DNA of 64,000 nucleotides from Cupriavidus sp. U2 (lineage in GTDB: Bacteria > Pseudomonadota > Gammaproteobacteria > Burkholderiales > Burkholderiaceae): positions 1-64,000 of the forward strand of contig NZ_RCOG02000002.1 of assembly GCF_009663685.2 (NCBI RefSeq), written 5' to 3'. Positions 8,493 through 17,376 of this stretch are shown here, in pieces. The position numbers were made by a program, and so were the translations under genes. The notes under the pieces were generated by a model that was not told the origin of the DNA, did not search any database, and worked only from the letters and a program-made list of their open reading frames with translations. How positions within the stretch are numbered: position 1 is the first letter of the stretch; every line of letters starts with the position of its first letter.

Positions 8493-8783
8493 ATGACGCA
8501 ACAAAAGGAATGGCCGCTGTGGGAAGTTTTCGTCCGTAGCAAGCAGGGCCTGGAACACAAGCACTGCGGCAGCCTGCACGCCGCCGACGCGCAGCAGGCG
8601 CTGCACATGGCGCGCGATGTCTACACGCGCCGGCAGGAAGGCGTGTCGATCTGGGTGGTGCCGTCGGCGGCCATCACGGCCAGCGCGCCGGCCGAAAAGG
8701 CGGAGCTGTTCGACCCGGCCGCCGACAAGATCTACCGCCACCCCACGTTCTACCAGTTGCCCGACGAAGTGAACCATATGTAA
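8493..8783 (+). CDS. paaB: 1,2-phenylacetyl-CoA epoxidase subunit PaaB
   Basis: A 96-residue small subunit starting MTQQKEWPLWEVFVRSKQGL, a strongly conserved PaaB opening. PaaB is needed for the active PaaABC(E) assembly and probably bridges the AC core. The ATG at 8493 follows CCGGAGA; a longer open frame upstream overlaps paaA and lacks conserved residues. It lies 13 bases after paaA and 10 bases before paaC. Confidence 0.95.
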   Translation: MTQQKEWPLWEVFVRSKQGLEHKHCGSLHAADAQQALHMARDVYTRRQEGVSIWVVPSAAITASAPAEKAELFDPAADKIYRHPTFYQLPDEVNHM

Positions 8784-8793
8784 GGCCGGCCCC

Positions 8794-9642
8794 ATGACGC
8801 AACCCAACGTAGCCGACGGTATCGCCCTGGCACGCCTGCCGCTGGCGCAGACGGCCCCCCTGCAATACGTGCTGCGCCTGGCCGACAACGCGCTGATCCT
8901 GGGTCAGCGCAACGCCGAATGGTGCGGCCACGGCTCGGTGCTCGAAGAAGACATCGCGCTGGCCAATATCAGCCTCGACCTGATCGGCCAGGCACGCCTG
9001 CTGTACAGCCACGCCGGCGCGCTGGAAGGCCGGCTGACTGGCCGCGTGCGCCACGAGGACGACTACGCCTACTGGCGCAGCGAACCGGAATTCCGCAACT
9101 GGACGCTGCAGGAACTGCCGCACCACGGCCCGCTGGCCGGCACGGCGCGCGCCGACCGCGACTACGCGGTCACCCTCATGCGCAACTTCCTGTACAGCGC
9201 GCTGATGGCCGAACTCTGGCCGGCGCTGGCGCTCAGCACCGACACCGAGCTGGCGGCCATTGCGGCAAAGTCGGCCAAGGAGGTGCGCTACCACCTGCAC
9301 CATGCCGCCGACTGGGTGGTGCGCCTGGGCGACGGCACCGATGCGTCGCACGCGCGCATGCAACGGGCGCTCGATCACCTGCTGCCCTATATGAACGAGT
9401 GCTTCGTCGATGATGCGGTGGAGCAGCAAGTGGCTGCGCAGGGCGTGGGCGTGCTGACGTCCAGCCTGCGCGCGGCCTGGGAGGCCACCGTTGCCGCCAC
9501 GCTCGATGACGCCACCCTGCGGCGCCCGGCGCCGTCGGCCTTCGTGTCCACCGGCAAGCACGGCGTGCATTCCGAACACATGAGCTACCTGCTGGCCGAA
9601 CTGCAGGGGCTGGCGCGGGCCCATCCGGGCGCGCAGTGGTAA
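8794..9642 (+). CDS. paaC: 1,2-phenylacetyl-CoA epoxidase structural subunit PaaC
   Basis: A 282-residue ferritin-like, non-catalytic partner of PaaA. It shows the family's LEEDIALANISLDLIGQARL segment near residue 50 and KEVRYHLHHAADWVVRLGDG near residue 164, but lacks the full diiron ligand set, as expected. It forms the AC heterodimer core of the epoxidase. It sits 10 bases after paaB and 13 bases before paaD. Confidence 0.95.
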   Translation: MTQPNVADGIALARLPLAQTAPLQYVLRLADNALILGQRNAEWCGHGSVLEEDIALANISLDLIGQARLLYSHAGALEGRLTGRVRHEDDYAYWRSEPEFRNWTLQELPHHGPLAGTARADRDYAVTLMRNFLYSALMAELWPALALSTDTELAAIAAKSAKEVRYHLHHAADWVVRLGDGTDASHARMQRALDHLLPYMNECFVDDAVEQQVAAQGVGVLTSSLRAAWEATVAATLDDATLRRPAPSAFVSTGKHGVHSEHMSYLLAELQGLARAHPGAQW

Positions 9643-9655
9643 TGCGAGGCCGGCC

Positions 9656-10297
9656 ATGCGCACCGTTCCCGCACCGATGACACGGGCTCCGGCATCGCCA
9701 TTCGCGCCGACATTCGCGCCGACATTCACCCACGGCGACGGCTCCACGCCCGCCGGTTCCGCGGTTTCGCCCGAAGACCGGCTGGCCCGCGCCTGGGCCG
9801 CGCTGGAAGCCGTGCCCGACCCCGAGATCCCGGTCGTGTCGATCCGTGACCTCGGCATCCTGCGCGACGTGGCGATGGCCGATGACGGCCAGACCATCGA
9901 GGCCATCATCACCCCCACGTATTCGGGCTGCCCCGCGATGTCGCAGATCGAGGAAGACGCCGGCCGCGCGCTCGAAGCAGCCGGCCTGGCACCGTGGCGC
10001 GTGCGCACCGTACTGGCACCGGCCTGGACCACCGACTGGATCACCGAAGCCGGCCGCGCCAGCCTGCGTACGTTTGGCATCGCGCCGCCGGGACAATGCG
10101 CCAGCCCGGCCGCGCACGGTGGCAACGTCCAGCCAATGCGCTTCGTGCCGCGCCAGCCGCAGGCGCCGGCCATTGCATGCCCGCGCTGCGGCAGCGTCCA
10201 CACGCAGGAGCTGTCGCGCTTTGCCTCCACGGCCTGCAAGGCGCTCTACCGCTGCCTGGATTGCCGCGAGCCGTTCGACTACTTCAAACCCTATTGA
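9656..10297 (+). CDS. paaD: Phenylacetate degradation protein PaaD (Fe-S/maturation type)
   Basis: A 213-residue protein with an MIP18/SufT-type N-terminal domain (WAALEAVPDPEIPVVSIRDL near residues 43-62) and a C-terminal four-cysteine zinc-ribbon-like motif (CPRCGS ... CLDC near residues 175-205). PaaD is required for phenylacetate epoxidation in vivo, probably in metal-centre assembly of the complex. This copy has an N-terminal extension of about 35 residues containing a small repeat (FAPTFAPTFT) that is not part of the family domain. A start further in is possible, for example MTRAPAS at residue 8. Confidence 0.93.
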   Translation: MRTVPAPMTRAPASPFAPTFAPTFTHGDGSTPAGSAVSPEDRLARAWAALEAVPDPEIPVVSIRDLGILRDVAMADDGQTIEAIITPTYSGCPAMSQIEEDAGRALEAAGLAPWRVRTVLAPAWTTDWITEAGRASLRTFGIAPPGQCASPAAHGGNVQPMRFVPRQPQAPAIACPRCGSVHTQELSRFASTACKALYRCLDCREPFDYFKPY

Positions 10298-10310
10298 GCA
10301 CCGCCGGCCC

Positions 10311-11396
10311 ATGACCCCACAGTTCCATCCGCTACGCGTGGCGCAGGTTCGCCCCGAGACGCCGGACACGGTCTCGATTGCCTTCGATGTCCCGCCGGAC
10401 CTGCGCGATGCCTACCGCTTCACGCAGGGCCAGTTCCTGACGATCAAGGCGCCCGTCGAGGGCAAGGACCTGCGCCGCTCGTACTCGATCTGCTGCGGCG
10501 TGCAGGATTACGACGATCACGGCGAACTGCGCGTGGCCGTAAAGCTGGTGGACGACGGCGTATTCTCCACGTGGATCCATGACACCGTGGCCGTCGGCCA
10601 GGTGCTCGACGTCATGACACCCGATGGCCGCTTCCACGTGCCGCTCGATCCCGATGCATCGCGCCACTACGTGGCCTTTGCGGCCGGCAGCGGCATCACG
10701 CCGGTGCTGTCGCTGATCCGCACCACGCTGGCCCGGGAGCCCCGCAGCCGCTTCACGCTGGTCTATGGCAACCGCAGCGTCGATTCAATCATCTTCTCCG
10801 AAGCGCTCGAAGACCTGAAGAACCAGTATCTGTCGCGCTTCACGCTGTACCACGTGCTGTCGCGCCAGCCGCAGGAGGTGGATCTGCTGCATGGCCGGCT
10901 CGACCGCGACCGCGTGACCGCGTTCCTGCAGACCCTGCTGCCCGTGGACGACATCGACGCTGCCTTCGTGTGCGGCCCCGCGTCGATGATCGACGAAGTC
11001 GAGGAGGCCCTCAAGGCCGCCGGGCTGGACCCGCACCGGATCCACGCCGAGCGATTCGGTGTGCCGCTGACCCAGCCCCGCCCGGCCCCGCCCGCCCATG
11101 CCGACCAGGCAGGCACCGCCGAACTGGTGGTGGTGCTGGACGGCAAGCAGCACAAGATGCGCCTGCCTTTGACCGATGGCAAAGTGCTGGACACCGCGCT
11201 GGCCGCCGGGCTGGATCTGCCTTATGCCTGCAAGGGCGGCGTCTGCTGTACCTGCCGCGCCAAGGTGCTGGAGGGCAAGGTCGAAATGGAAAAGAACTAC
11301 ACGCTCGAACCGTGGGAGATGGAAAAGGGCTTTGTCCTGACATGCCAGGCGCGCGCGCTGACGCCCCGGGTGGTGGTCAGCTACGACGAACGGTAA
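10311..11396 (+). CDS. paaE: 1,2-phenylacetyl-CoA epoxidase reductase PaaE
   Basis: A 361-residue NADPH-dependent electron-transfer subunit that feeds the diiron centre of PaaA. The order is an FAD-binding domain (RRSYSICCG near residue 58), an NAD(P)-binding domain (AAGSGITPVLSLI near 124) and a C-terminal plant-type [2Fe-2S] ferredoxin domain (CKGGVCCTCRAK near 307 with a fourth cysteine in VLTCQAR near 344). The ATG at 10311 is 13 bases after paaD; upstream coding in this frame is a shadow of paaD. It ends the epoxidase block, and 218 bases separate it from the next gene. Confidence 0.95.
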   Translation: MTPQFHPLRVAQVRPETPDTVSIAFDVPPDLRDAYRFTQGQFLTIKAPVEGKDLRRSYSICCGVQDYDDHGELRVAVKLVDDGVFSTWIHDTVAVGQVLDVMTPDGRFHVPLDPDASRHYVAFAAGSGITPVLSLIRTTLAREPRSRFTLVYGNRSVDSIIFSEALEDLKNQYLSRFTLYHVLSRQPQEVDLLHGRLDRDRVTAFLQTLLPVDDIDAAFVCGPASMIDEVEEALKAAGLDPHRIHAERFGVPLTQPRPAPPAHADQAGTAELVVVLDGKQHKMRLPLTDGKVLDTALAAGLDLPYACKGGVCCTCRAKVLEGKVEMEKNYTLEPWEMEKGFVLTCQARALTPRVVVSYDER

Positions 11397-11601
11397 GGGC
11401 CGACCAGCGGGGCTGACCGATGTCAAGGGTGTCGAGCCTATGGCGGGAATCCCACATGTCAGACAGCCGCCGATGCCCGGCCGGCGTCGCACCGTGATTA
11501 CAATGGCGGAACACGCTTCATGCGTCGCATCGCCCGCCGGGCGGCCGCCTGCCGGCGGTGGCGGCGGCCGCATGCGGAGGTCCGGCACCCGTCGCACCCT
11601 A

Positions 11602-11607
11602 TACAAT
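11602..11607 (+). promoter_or_regulatory. -10 element placing transcription start at the DUF1835 start codon
   Basis: TACAAT at 11602-11607 ends seven bases before the ATG at 11615, and no Shine-Dalgarno is present in between. A transcript starting at the usual distance would begin at or next to the ATG, giving a leaderless message. The -35 position is weak. Confidence 0.45.
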
Positions 11608-11614
11608 CACGGTC

Positions 11615-12412
11615 ATGCAATACATACATGTCGTCAACGGCGATGTCGCGGGCAACACGCTGCGCCAGGCTCTGGCCCAGGCTGCCCGGCCCGACCCGGT
11701 GGTCGTCCTGCGCGACGATCTTGCCGTGGGCCCGATCGCCGATATCGACAGTACCGGCCTGATCCGCTCGGGCTTCTGGCAGCGCGTGGCGCCGCACACC
11801 GATATCGACTTCGGGGCCGAGATGCGCCAGGCGCTGGACCAGCTCCAGCAACTGCGTCGCGACGACATGGAAGTGGCCATCTGGCATGGCCAGAGCGCAT
11901 CGGACCAGCTGATGCTGCGCCGGGTGGTGTTCCACCTCTATCAGGCCCCGCAGCGCATCAACGAAGTGGCGATGGACCTGCGCGAGCTGGAAGCCCCCAC
12001 GCACGGCAGCCTGACCGCCATCGGCATGTATCCGTCCGCCCGCCTGGCACGTCGCTTTTCGACGATCGCGCCGGTCTCGGTGCTGCGCCTGGGCCGGCTT
12101 GGCTACGAGTGGCAGCAGAACGTCAAGGAAAACGCCGATGTGCGGCTGTGGAAGGGCAATACGCTGGTGCCGGCGGCCTATCACAACGTCGACGACGTGA
12201 TCCTGGAGCGCGCCCCGGACGACTGGACGCCGGCCGCGCAGGTGGTGGGCAGCGTGATGGGTGCCATCGAAGGCCTGCTGGCCAGCGACTGGTTCGTCTT
12301 CTGGCGCTGCCGCGAGCTGGTCAGCACCGGGCCGCTGGCGCTGCGCGGCGACCCGCAAAGCCTCGAATCGTGCGAGATCCGCCGCAACCCTCTCGCCGCC
12401 CACACCGATTGA
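11615..12412 (+). CDS. DUF1835 domain-containing protein
   Basis: A 265-residue soluble protein of the DUF1835 family (with the DUF3658-type C-terminal half), function unknown. The conserved opening MQYIHVVNGDVAGNTLRQAL and the RDDLAVGPIADI segment near residue 33 identify it; GQSASDQLMLRR near residue 91 is also family-like. It lies between paaE and the TetR regulator gene and may share control with them, although a -10 element right at its ATG suggests its own, possibly leaderless, transcript. An upstream in-frame extension to 11558 has no ribosome binding site. Confidence 0.8.
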   Translation: MQYIHVVNGDVAGNTLRQALAQAARPDPVVVLRDDLAVGPIADIDSTGLIRSGFWQRVAPHTDIDFGAEMRQALDQLQQLRRDDMEVAIWHGQSASDQLMLRRVVFHLYQAPQRINEVAMDLRELEAPTHGSLTAIGMYPSARLARRFSTIAPVSVLRLGRLGYEWQQNVKENADVRLWKGNTLVPAAYHNVDDVILERAPDDWTPAAQVVGSVMGAIEGLLASDWFVFWRCRELVSTGPLALRGDPQSLESCEIRRNPLAAHTD

Positions 12413-12456
12413 CGCCGTACCGATAACAGAACAACAGGCGGATCGATCCGACCCCT

Positions 12457-13074
12457 ATGGCACGAACCAAGGCGCCCGATTTCGAGGCGCAACGCGAACA
12501 GATTCTCGACCTGGCGGCCGCCGCCTTTGCCGCCTCCAGCTACCCCAGCACCTCGATGGCCGACCTGGCTGCGGCCTGCGGCACGTCCAAGGCCCGGCTC
12601 TACCACTATTACGAGAGCAAGGAAGCGATCCTGTTCGACCTGCTGGACCGCTACACCCGGCAGCTGATGCAGATCGTCACAGATGTGGAGGCCGAAGGCA
12701 CGCGCCAGTCGCGCAACCATCGCGAGACATTCGGCCATCTGCTGCGCGCCTTCCTGGCTGAATACGAGACATCGCAAACGCGCCATATCGCGCTGATCAA
12801 CGATGTGAAGTTTCTGGCCGAGGAGCAGCGCGACCAGATCCTGCAACGCGAGCGCGACGTGGTGGCGGCGTTCGCCCGACTGCTGCAGCGCGCCTATCCG
12901 GAGCGCGTGACACGCGACAACCAGACGGCGCTGACCATGACCGTGTTCGGCATGATCAACTGGACCTTCACCTGGCTCAAGCCCGGTGGCCGGCTGTCCT
13001 ACGCGGCGTTCGCCGAGATGGTGGTCGGGCTGCTCGAACACGGCCTGGCACCGGGCATGCCGGGCGCCCGCTGA
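12457..13074 (+). CDS. TetR-family regulator, probable phenylacetate repressor PaaR
   Basis: A 205-residue TetR regulator. The N-terminal helix-turn-helix is clear: FAASSYPSTSMADLAAACGT and KARLYHYYESKEAILFDLL around residues 24-62. The C-terminal ligand domain is variable. In Burkholderiaceae a TetR regulator of this kind sits next to paaABCDE and represses it until phenylacetyl-CoA binds. The pair of TetR-type palindromes in the paaA promoter fits this. It is 44 bases after the DUF1835 gene and converges on kefC. Confidence 0.85.
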   Translation: MARTKAPDFEAQREQILDLAAAAFAASSYPSTSMADLAAACGTSKARLYHYYESKEAILFDLLDRYTRQLMQIVTDVEAEGTRQSRNHRETFGHLLRAFLAEYETSQTRHIALINDVKFLAEEQRDQILQRERDVVAAFARLLQRAYPERVTRDNQTALTMTVFGMINWTFTWLKPGGRLSYAAFAEMVVGLLEHGLAPGMPGAR

Positions 13075-13114
13075 GCCAGTCAGGCCGGCCTGGCGCACGG
13101 CTGCCGGGGCAACC

Positions 13115-14935
13115 TCAGGACCATTCGGCATCTTCCAGCTTGCGCCGCTGGTCGCGGTCCTGGCGGAACATCTCCTCCAGTTCGTCGCGCGCCTGCTTGG
13201 CCATCGAGACCAGCGTTTTCTGATCCTTGTAGTACGGGTAGAAACGGTCGATGGCCTCGATATTGTGGCGCCGGAAGCGCAGCGCCACGCTGCGCGCCTC
13301 CACCCGGTCAAAGCCCAGTCCCTCCAGCACCTTGCGTCCCAGCATCAGCGAACCTTCAAACATCTCGCGCTCGTAGTTGTCGATGCCGATGCCGCGGTCC
13401 ATAAGCTGGTAGACGTGCGACACATGCCGCGCGCGCGTGTAGATCTTCAGGTCCGGCCAGCGGTGGCGCACCTTGTCGATCAGGCCCAGGTTGTCGTCCA
13501 GGTCCTCGATGGCCACGATCAGGATCTTCGCCTCGCCGGCGCCAGCCGCTTCGAGCAGATCCATGCGCGTGGCATCGCCATAGAAGATCTTGAAGCCGTA
13601 CTGGCGCAGGAATTCGATCTGATCGGGATCATGGTCGAGCACGGTCACGCCGATGCCCTGCGCATACAGCAGGCGCCCGATGATCTGGCCGAAACGGCCA
13701 AACCCGGCAATGATCACAGGATTGTGATGATTGGTGATCTCGTCGTCGGGCCGCTTCGACATCGCGTTCAGACGCGGCGCCAGCAACTGGTCGAACAGCA
13801 GCAGCAACAGCGGCGTGGCCACCATCGACAGCGCCACGATCAGCACCAGCAGCGCCTCGGTTTCCTTGGGCAGCAGGCCGACCGTGCGCGCCTCGGCAAA
13901 CACCACGAACGCGAATTCGCCGCCCTGCGAGATCAGCAGGCCAAACAGCAGCCACTGGCCGCGCGACACCCGGAAACGCCTGGCGAGCAGCGTCAGTACC
14001 GCCGTCTTGATCAGCACGAACGCCGCCACGAAGCCCATCACCTTGCCGGGCTGCTGGGCAAGGATGCCGAAATCGATCGACATGCCCACCGCCATGAAGA
14101 ACAGTCCGAGCAGCAGGCCCTTGAATGGCTCGATGTCGGCCTCCAGCGCATGGCGATATTCCGAGTCCGCCAGCAGCACACCGGCCACGAAGGTGCCAAG
14201 CGCCATCGACAGGCCCACGGCGTCCATCATCAGCGCGATGCCGACCACCAGCAGCAGCGAAAACGCGGTGAACATCTCGCGCATGCCGGTGCGGGCAATC
14301 ACGCGCAAGGCCGGCCGCACCAGGTAGCGGCCGCCCACGACCACCGCGCCAATCACGGCCACCGCCTTGGCGGCGGTCTGCCAGTTCTCCGGGCCGTGGG
14401 CCGTGGCACCTGCGCCGTCCGCGGCCAGCAGCGGCAACAGCGCGATCATCGGAATCGCGGCGATATCCTGGAATAGCAGAATGCCGAAGCTGGCGGCGCC
14501 GGCGCCGGTCTGCATCAGGTTGCGCTCGGCCAGCGTGGCGAACGCAATCGCCGTGGACGACAGCGCCAGGCCCAGTCCGGCGACGATGGCCACCTGCCAG
14601 GGCGCGCCGAACAGCGCCGCAACAATGCCGATGGCCAGCGCGCACGCCGTCATCTGTATCGAACCGTAGCCAAAGATGCTCTGCTTCAGCGCCTTGAGCT
14701 TGCGCGGCTCCAGTTCGAGCCCGATCACGAACATCATCAGGACGACGCCGAACTCCGAGAAATGGAGGATCGACTCGACGTTGGTCACCAGGCGCAAGGC
14801 AAACGGCCCGATGGCGGCACCCGCGATCAGGTAGCCCAGCACCGCGCCCAGCTGGAATCGGCGCGCGACCGGCACGGCCACCACGGCTGCCACCAGGAAC
14901 ACCAGCAGGGCAATCAGGAAGTCATGCTGGTTCAT
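13115..14935 (-). CDS. kefC: Glutathione-regulated potassium-efflux antiporter KefC-type
   Basis: A 606-residue inner-membrane K+/H+ antiporter of the CPA2 family. It begins with a Na+/H+-exchanger-like membrane domain of about 12 hydrophobic segments (residues 1-380). A cytoplasmic RCK/TrkA-N Rossmann domain follows, with VIIAGFGRFGQIIGRLL near residue 402 and LDHDPDQIEFLRQYG near 428. Kef systems acidify the cytoplasm to protect against electrophiles and are gated by glutathione and a KefF-type flavoprotein. The gene overlaps the upstream oxidoreductase by four bases (ATGA), so the two are translationally coupled. KefB is the alternative name; the two cannot be told apart here. Confidence 0.88.
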   Translation of the reverse strand: MNQHDFLIALLVFLVAAVVAVPVARRFQLGAVLGYLIAGAAIGPFALRLVTNVESILHFSEFGVVLMMFVIGLELEPRKLKALKQSIFGYGSIQMTACALAIGIVAALFGAPWQVAIVAGLGLALSSTAIAFATLAERNLMQTGAGAASFGILLFQDIAAIPMIALLPLLAADGAGATAHGPENWQTAAKAVAVIGAVVVGGRYLVRPALRVIARTGMREMFTAFSLLLVVGIALMMDAVGLSMALGTFVAGVLLADSEYRHALEADIEPFKGLLLGLFFMAVGMSIDFGILAQQPGKVMGFVAAFVLIKTAVLTLLARRFRVSRGQWLLFGLLISQGGEFAFVVFAEARTVGLLPKETEALLVLIVALSMVATPLLLLLFDQLLAPRLNAMSKRPDDEITNHHNPVIIAGFGRFGQIIGRLLYAQGIGVTVLDHDPDQIEFLRQYGFKIFYGDATRMDLLEAAGAGEAKILIVAIEDLDDNLGLIDKVRHRWPDLKIYTRARHVSHVYQLMDRGIGIDNYEREMFEGSLMLGRKVLEGLGFDRVEARSVALRFRRHNIEAIDRFYPYYKDQKTLVSMAKQARDELEEMFRQDRDQRRKLEDAEWS

Positions 14936-15522
14936 TGCGCGTCCTCCCCGCTGACCTCGGATGCCGGCCATTCCTGTGTTTCCGGGGGCAGCGGCGGGGC
15001 CGTCAGGTGGCGCGCCACATGTTCGATGTGCAGCGCCACGGCGTCGGTGTCGGCGCGGTCGGCATCGTGCAGCACGACCGGGGGCATCCAGCTCATGCCG
15101 CACTGCAGGGCGGTCTGCTCCAGCGGCAGCAGGAAATCGCCGATCGGATGGCCGTGGGCGCCGTCGGGACCGTAAGCATCGGCCTGGCCGCCCGCGCTGA
15201 CCACGGCCAGCATCGACTTGCCGCGCAGCGCCGTGCCGCCCGGACCGTAGGCCCAACCCAATTCGAGCACGTCGTCGAGCCAGAGCTTCATCAGCGCCGG
15301 CACGCTGTACCAGCGCACCGGAAACAGCAACACCACGGTTTCGGCGGTCGATAGCAGCCGCTGTTCCGCTACGACGTCGATGTCGTAGTCGACATAGAGT
15401 TTGTAGAGCTCACGCACTGCCACATGGGGCAGTTCGGCAAGGGCTTCGGCAAGGGGATGGTTGACGCGCGAGCGTCGGGGCGCGGGATGCGCATAGATCA
15501 CAACAATCGGTGGCTCGTTCAT
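14932..15522 (-). CDS. kefF: KefF-type NAD(P)H oxidoreductase (ancillary subunit)
   Basis: A 196-residue flavodoxin-like quinone reductase. The opening IVVIYAHPAPRRSRVN and the LLFPVRWYSVPALMKLWLDD segment near residues 78-97 are typical for the KefF/MdaB/DT-diaphorase family, which uses FMN. In E. coli KefF is the activating partner of KefC; here it precedes kefC and overlaps it by four bases, supporting the same role. The ATG at 15522 gives the family's N-terminus; an earlier in-frame start at 15633 does not fit. Confidence 0.85.
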   Translation of the reverse strand: MNEPPIVVIYAHPAPRRSRVNHPLAEALAELPHVAVRELYKLYVDYDIDVVAEQRLLSTAETVVLLFPVRWYSVPALMKLWLDDVLELGWAYGPGGTALRGKSMLAVVSAGGQADAYGPDGAHGHPIGDFLLPLEQTALQCGMSWMPPVVLHDADRADTDAVALHIEHVARHLTAPPLPPETQEWPASEVSGEDAQ

Positions 15523-15879
15523 GAATGGGGCTTTGTCTTTCCCTTGGGGGATCGATGCGACAGACAAGCCAGCCGGTGCGGCGTTGCAGCAAATCCACAA
15601 CCCACACACCAGCGGCGTCCCAGCCGCGTTCATAACCTTTTGAATTGTCAGCGTTTTTTGATATGCACCGGTTTCGCGCCACAGTTTGGCGGACGGGTAG
15701 CTTACGCGATACTGACAATTCCACTACAATACTTTTCGCGCCGCAGCAACCTAGTGTTTGCCCGAATCCCGCATTCTGGATCACAAATCCGACTCATGCC
15801 GCACAGAGTTTGATGAAAGAGCAGGGACGACCACCGCGACGGTGCTATTTTTATACCGATCACTGAAGAAGGAAACCAA
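15523..15879. other. Divergent intergenic region between kefF and the GNAT gene
   Basis: No gene is seen in these 357 bases. The region contains a 10-bp inverted repeat, GAATTGTCAG (15642-15651) and CTGACAATTC (15712-15721), with 60 bases between the arms. A -10-like TACAAT follows at 15725-15730 on the plus strand without a good -35. The arms may be two facing regulator half-sites controlling the divergent genes. Confidence 0.5.
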
Positions 15880-16578
15880 GTGAACCCGCTCGAACTGAGC
15901 AAGGCCGTCGGCGCAGTCACCGACGAAGATCTTCGCCGTGCAGCCGAGGCGAGCCAGGCAACCCAGCGTCCCACCACACTGGTGCGCGAACTGGCTGCCC
16001 ATCATCGCTCGCGTCTGCAGAAGCATTTTCTCGCCCTGGGCGAGGAAGATCGCCTGCTCCGTTTTGGCCAGTCGGTTGGCAACCACGTGATCGAGGCGTA
16101 TGTGGAAAGCATCGATTTCGACCACGACAGCGTGTTTGGCGTCTATGACGAGCACCTGGAACTGGTGGGCGTCGGCCACTTCGCAAACCTTCGCGACAAC
16201 GCCCAGGGCCGCGTTGCAGAGTTCGGCGTGTCGGTGTCGAAGAGCGCCCGGGGCCGCGGCATCGGCAGCGCCCTGTTCCAGCGCGCCGCCATCCATGGCC
16301 GCAATACCAACGTCCGCACGCTGTACATGCACTGCCTGTCGCGCAACGCGGCGATGATGCACATCGCCAAGAAGGCCGGCATGAAGGTGCAATATGCCTA
16401 TGGCGAAGCCGATGCCTACCTGGAACTGCCGCCTGCCGACACGGTGAGCCGCCTGACCGAGGCCATCGACGAACAGGTGGCTGACCTTGACTACATGGTC
16501 CGCCGCAACCTGCGCGATGTCCGCCGCTTTGGCCTGCGTTTCTGGCGCTCGCTGGTGCCGCAGAAAGGCACCGCCTGA
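15880..16578 (+). CDS. GNAT-family N-acetyltransferase
   Basis: A 232-residue protein with a GNAT fold in the middle: VGVGHFANL near residue 97, then the acetyl-CoA loop VSKSARGRGIGSALFQRA near residues 117-134. A long N-terminal arm (residues 1-55) and a C-terminal helical part flank it. The acceptor substrate is unknown. The start is GTG at 15880, preceded by AAGAAGGAAA, which decides the start because no in-frame ATG fits. A strong two-way terminator follows, shared with the convergent Lrp gene. Confidence 0.85.
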   Translation: MNPLELSKAVGAVTDEDLRRAAEASQATQRPTTLVRELAAHHRSRLQKHFLALGEEDRLLRFGQSVGNHVIEAYVESIDFDHDSVFGVYDEHLELVGVGHFANLRDNAQGRVAEFGVSVSKSARGRGIGSALFQRAAIHGRNTNVRTLYMHCLSRNAAMMHIAKKAGMKVQYAYGEADAYLELPPADTVSRLTEAIDEQVADLDYMVRRNLRDVRRFGLRFWRSLVPQKGTA

Positions 16579-16602
16579 CCCGTTCCGGCGACCCCGAATG
16601 AA

Positions 16603-16638
16603 AAACGGCGCACCCGCAAGGTGCGCCGTTTCTGTTTG
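16603..16638. terminator. Bidirectional rho-independent terminator
   Basis: A 12-bp perfect stem (16603-16614 with 16620-16631) and a 5-nt loop CGCAA are flanked by A residues on the left and T residues on the right. It can therefore end both the rightward GNAT gene and the leftward Lrp-family gene. Confidence 0.85.
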
Positions 16639-16672
16639 GTGCGGACCAAAGTGCAGCCTGAGCCGCTCGCTG

Positions 16673-17167
16673 TCAGGCGCCACCGGCCACGGGCAGCGCC
16701 GTGGTGTCCTTGATCGATTCCAGCGCAAAGCTGGAACGCACATCAATCACCGACGGATGCGCCAGCAATTGTTCCTGCATGAAGCGCGCAAAGTGCTCCA
16801 TGTCTTCGACGTAGACCTTCAGCAGCAGATCCATCTCGCCCGTCATGGCATGGCACGCGGCCACTTCCGGCCAGGTCTGGATCGCGGCACGGAACAGGTC
16901 CAGGGGCGCCTTGCCCTTGGGTGTGCCGCCCTGCTTTTCCAACCGCACATTGATATAGGCAAGCAGGCCCAGCCCGATCTTGTTCGGTTCGAGCAGCGCC
17001 GCATACTGGCGAATCACGCCAATTTCCTCAAGCCGACGGATGCGGCGCAGGCAGGGGCTCGGCGACAGATTCACGCGCTCCGCCACTTCCAGATTGGTCA
17101 GCCTCCCGTTGGTCTGCAGGACCTCCAGAATCTTCCGGTCGATCTTGTCCAGCTCCACCTTGCTCAC
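16673..17167 (-). CDS. Lrp/AsnC-family transcriptional regulator
   Basis: A 164-residue regulator with an N-terminal winged helix (LDKIDRKILEVLQTNGRLTN at residues 5-24, then VNLSPSPCLRRIRRLEE) and a C-terminal RAM domain (MTGEMDLLLKVYVEDMEHF near residue 100). Such proteins respond to amino acids or related metabolites. The start is GTG at 17167, with GGAG nine bases upstream; the in-frame ATG at 17230 would add 21 residues foreign to the family. No amino-acid pathway gene is adjacent, so the target is unknown. Confidence 0.9.
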   Translation of the reverse strand: MSKVELDKIDRKILEVLQTNGRLTNLEVAERVNLSPSPCLRRIRRLEEIGVIRQYAALLEPNKIGLGLLAYINVRLEKQGGTPKGKAPLDLFRAAIQTWPEVAACHAMTGEMDLLLKVYVEDMEHFARFMQEQLLAHPSVIDVRSSFALESIKDTTALPVAGGA

Positions 17168-17325
17168 GTTTTGTTGCTCCGCAATATGTTTGTCGGCAAT
17201 TTTTTTGCGCAAATTTAGCAAGTCGTGCACAAGTCCGCAATTTATTTCATGCAGGGACGAGTGCGGCAGCCATTTGCAGCGGGCGCATGCGTCACGTGGG
17301 GCGAGGCAAGGATGGTGCCAGCCAA

Positions 17326-17353
17326 ATAAAAAAGCGCGGCCCGAAGGCCGCGC
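17326..17353 (-). terminator. Rho-independent terminator of the EF-hand gene
   Basis: On the minus strand the 8-bp stem GCGCGGCC/GGCCGCGC with a UUCG-type loop is followed by a T-rich run, 24 bases beyond the stop codon of the EF-hand gene. Confidence 0.85.
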
Positions 17354-17376
17354 CTGGCAGGTGCCGGGGCAATGGC

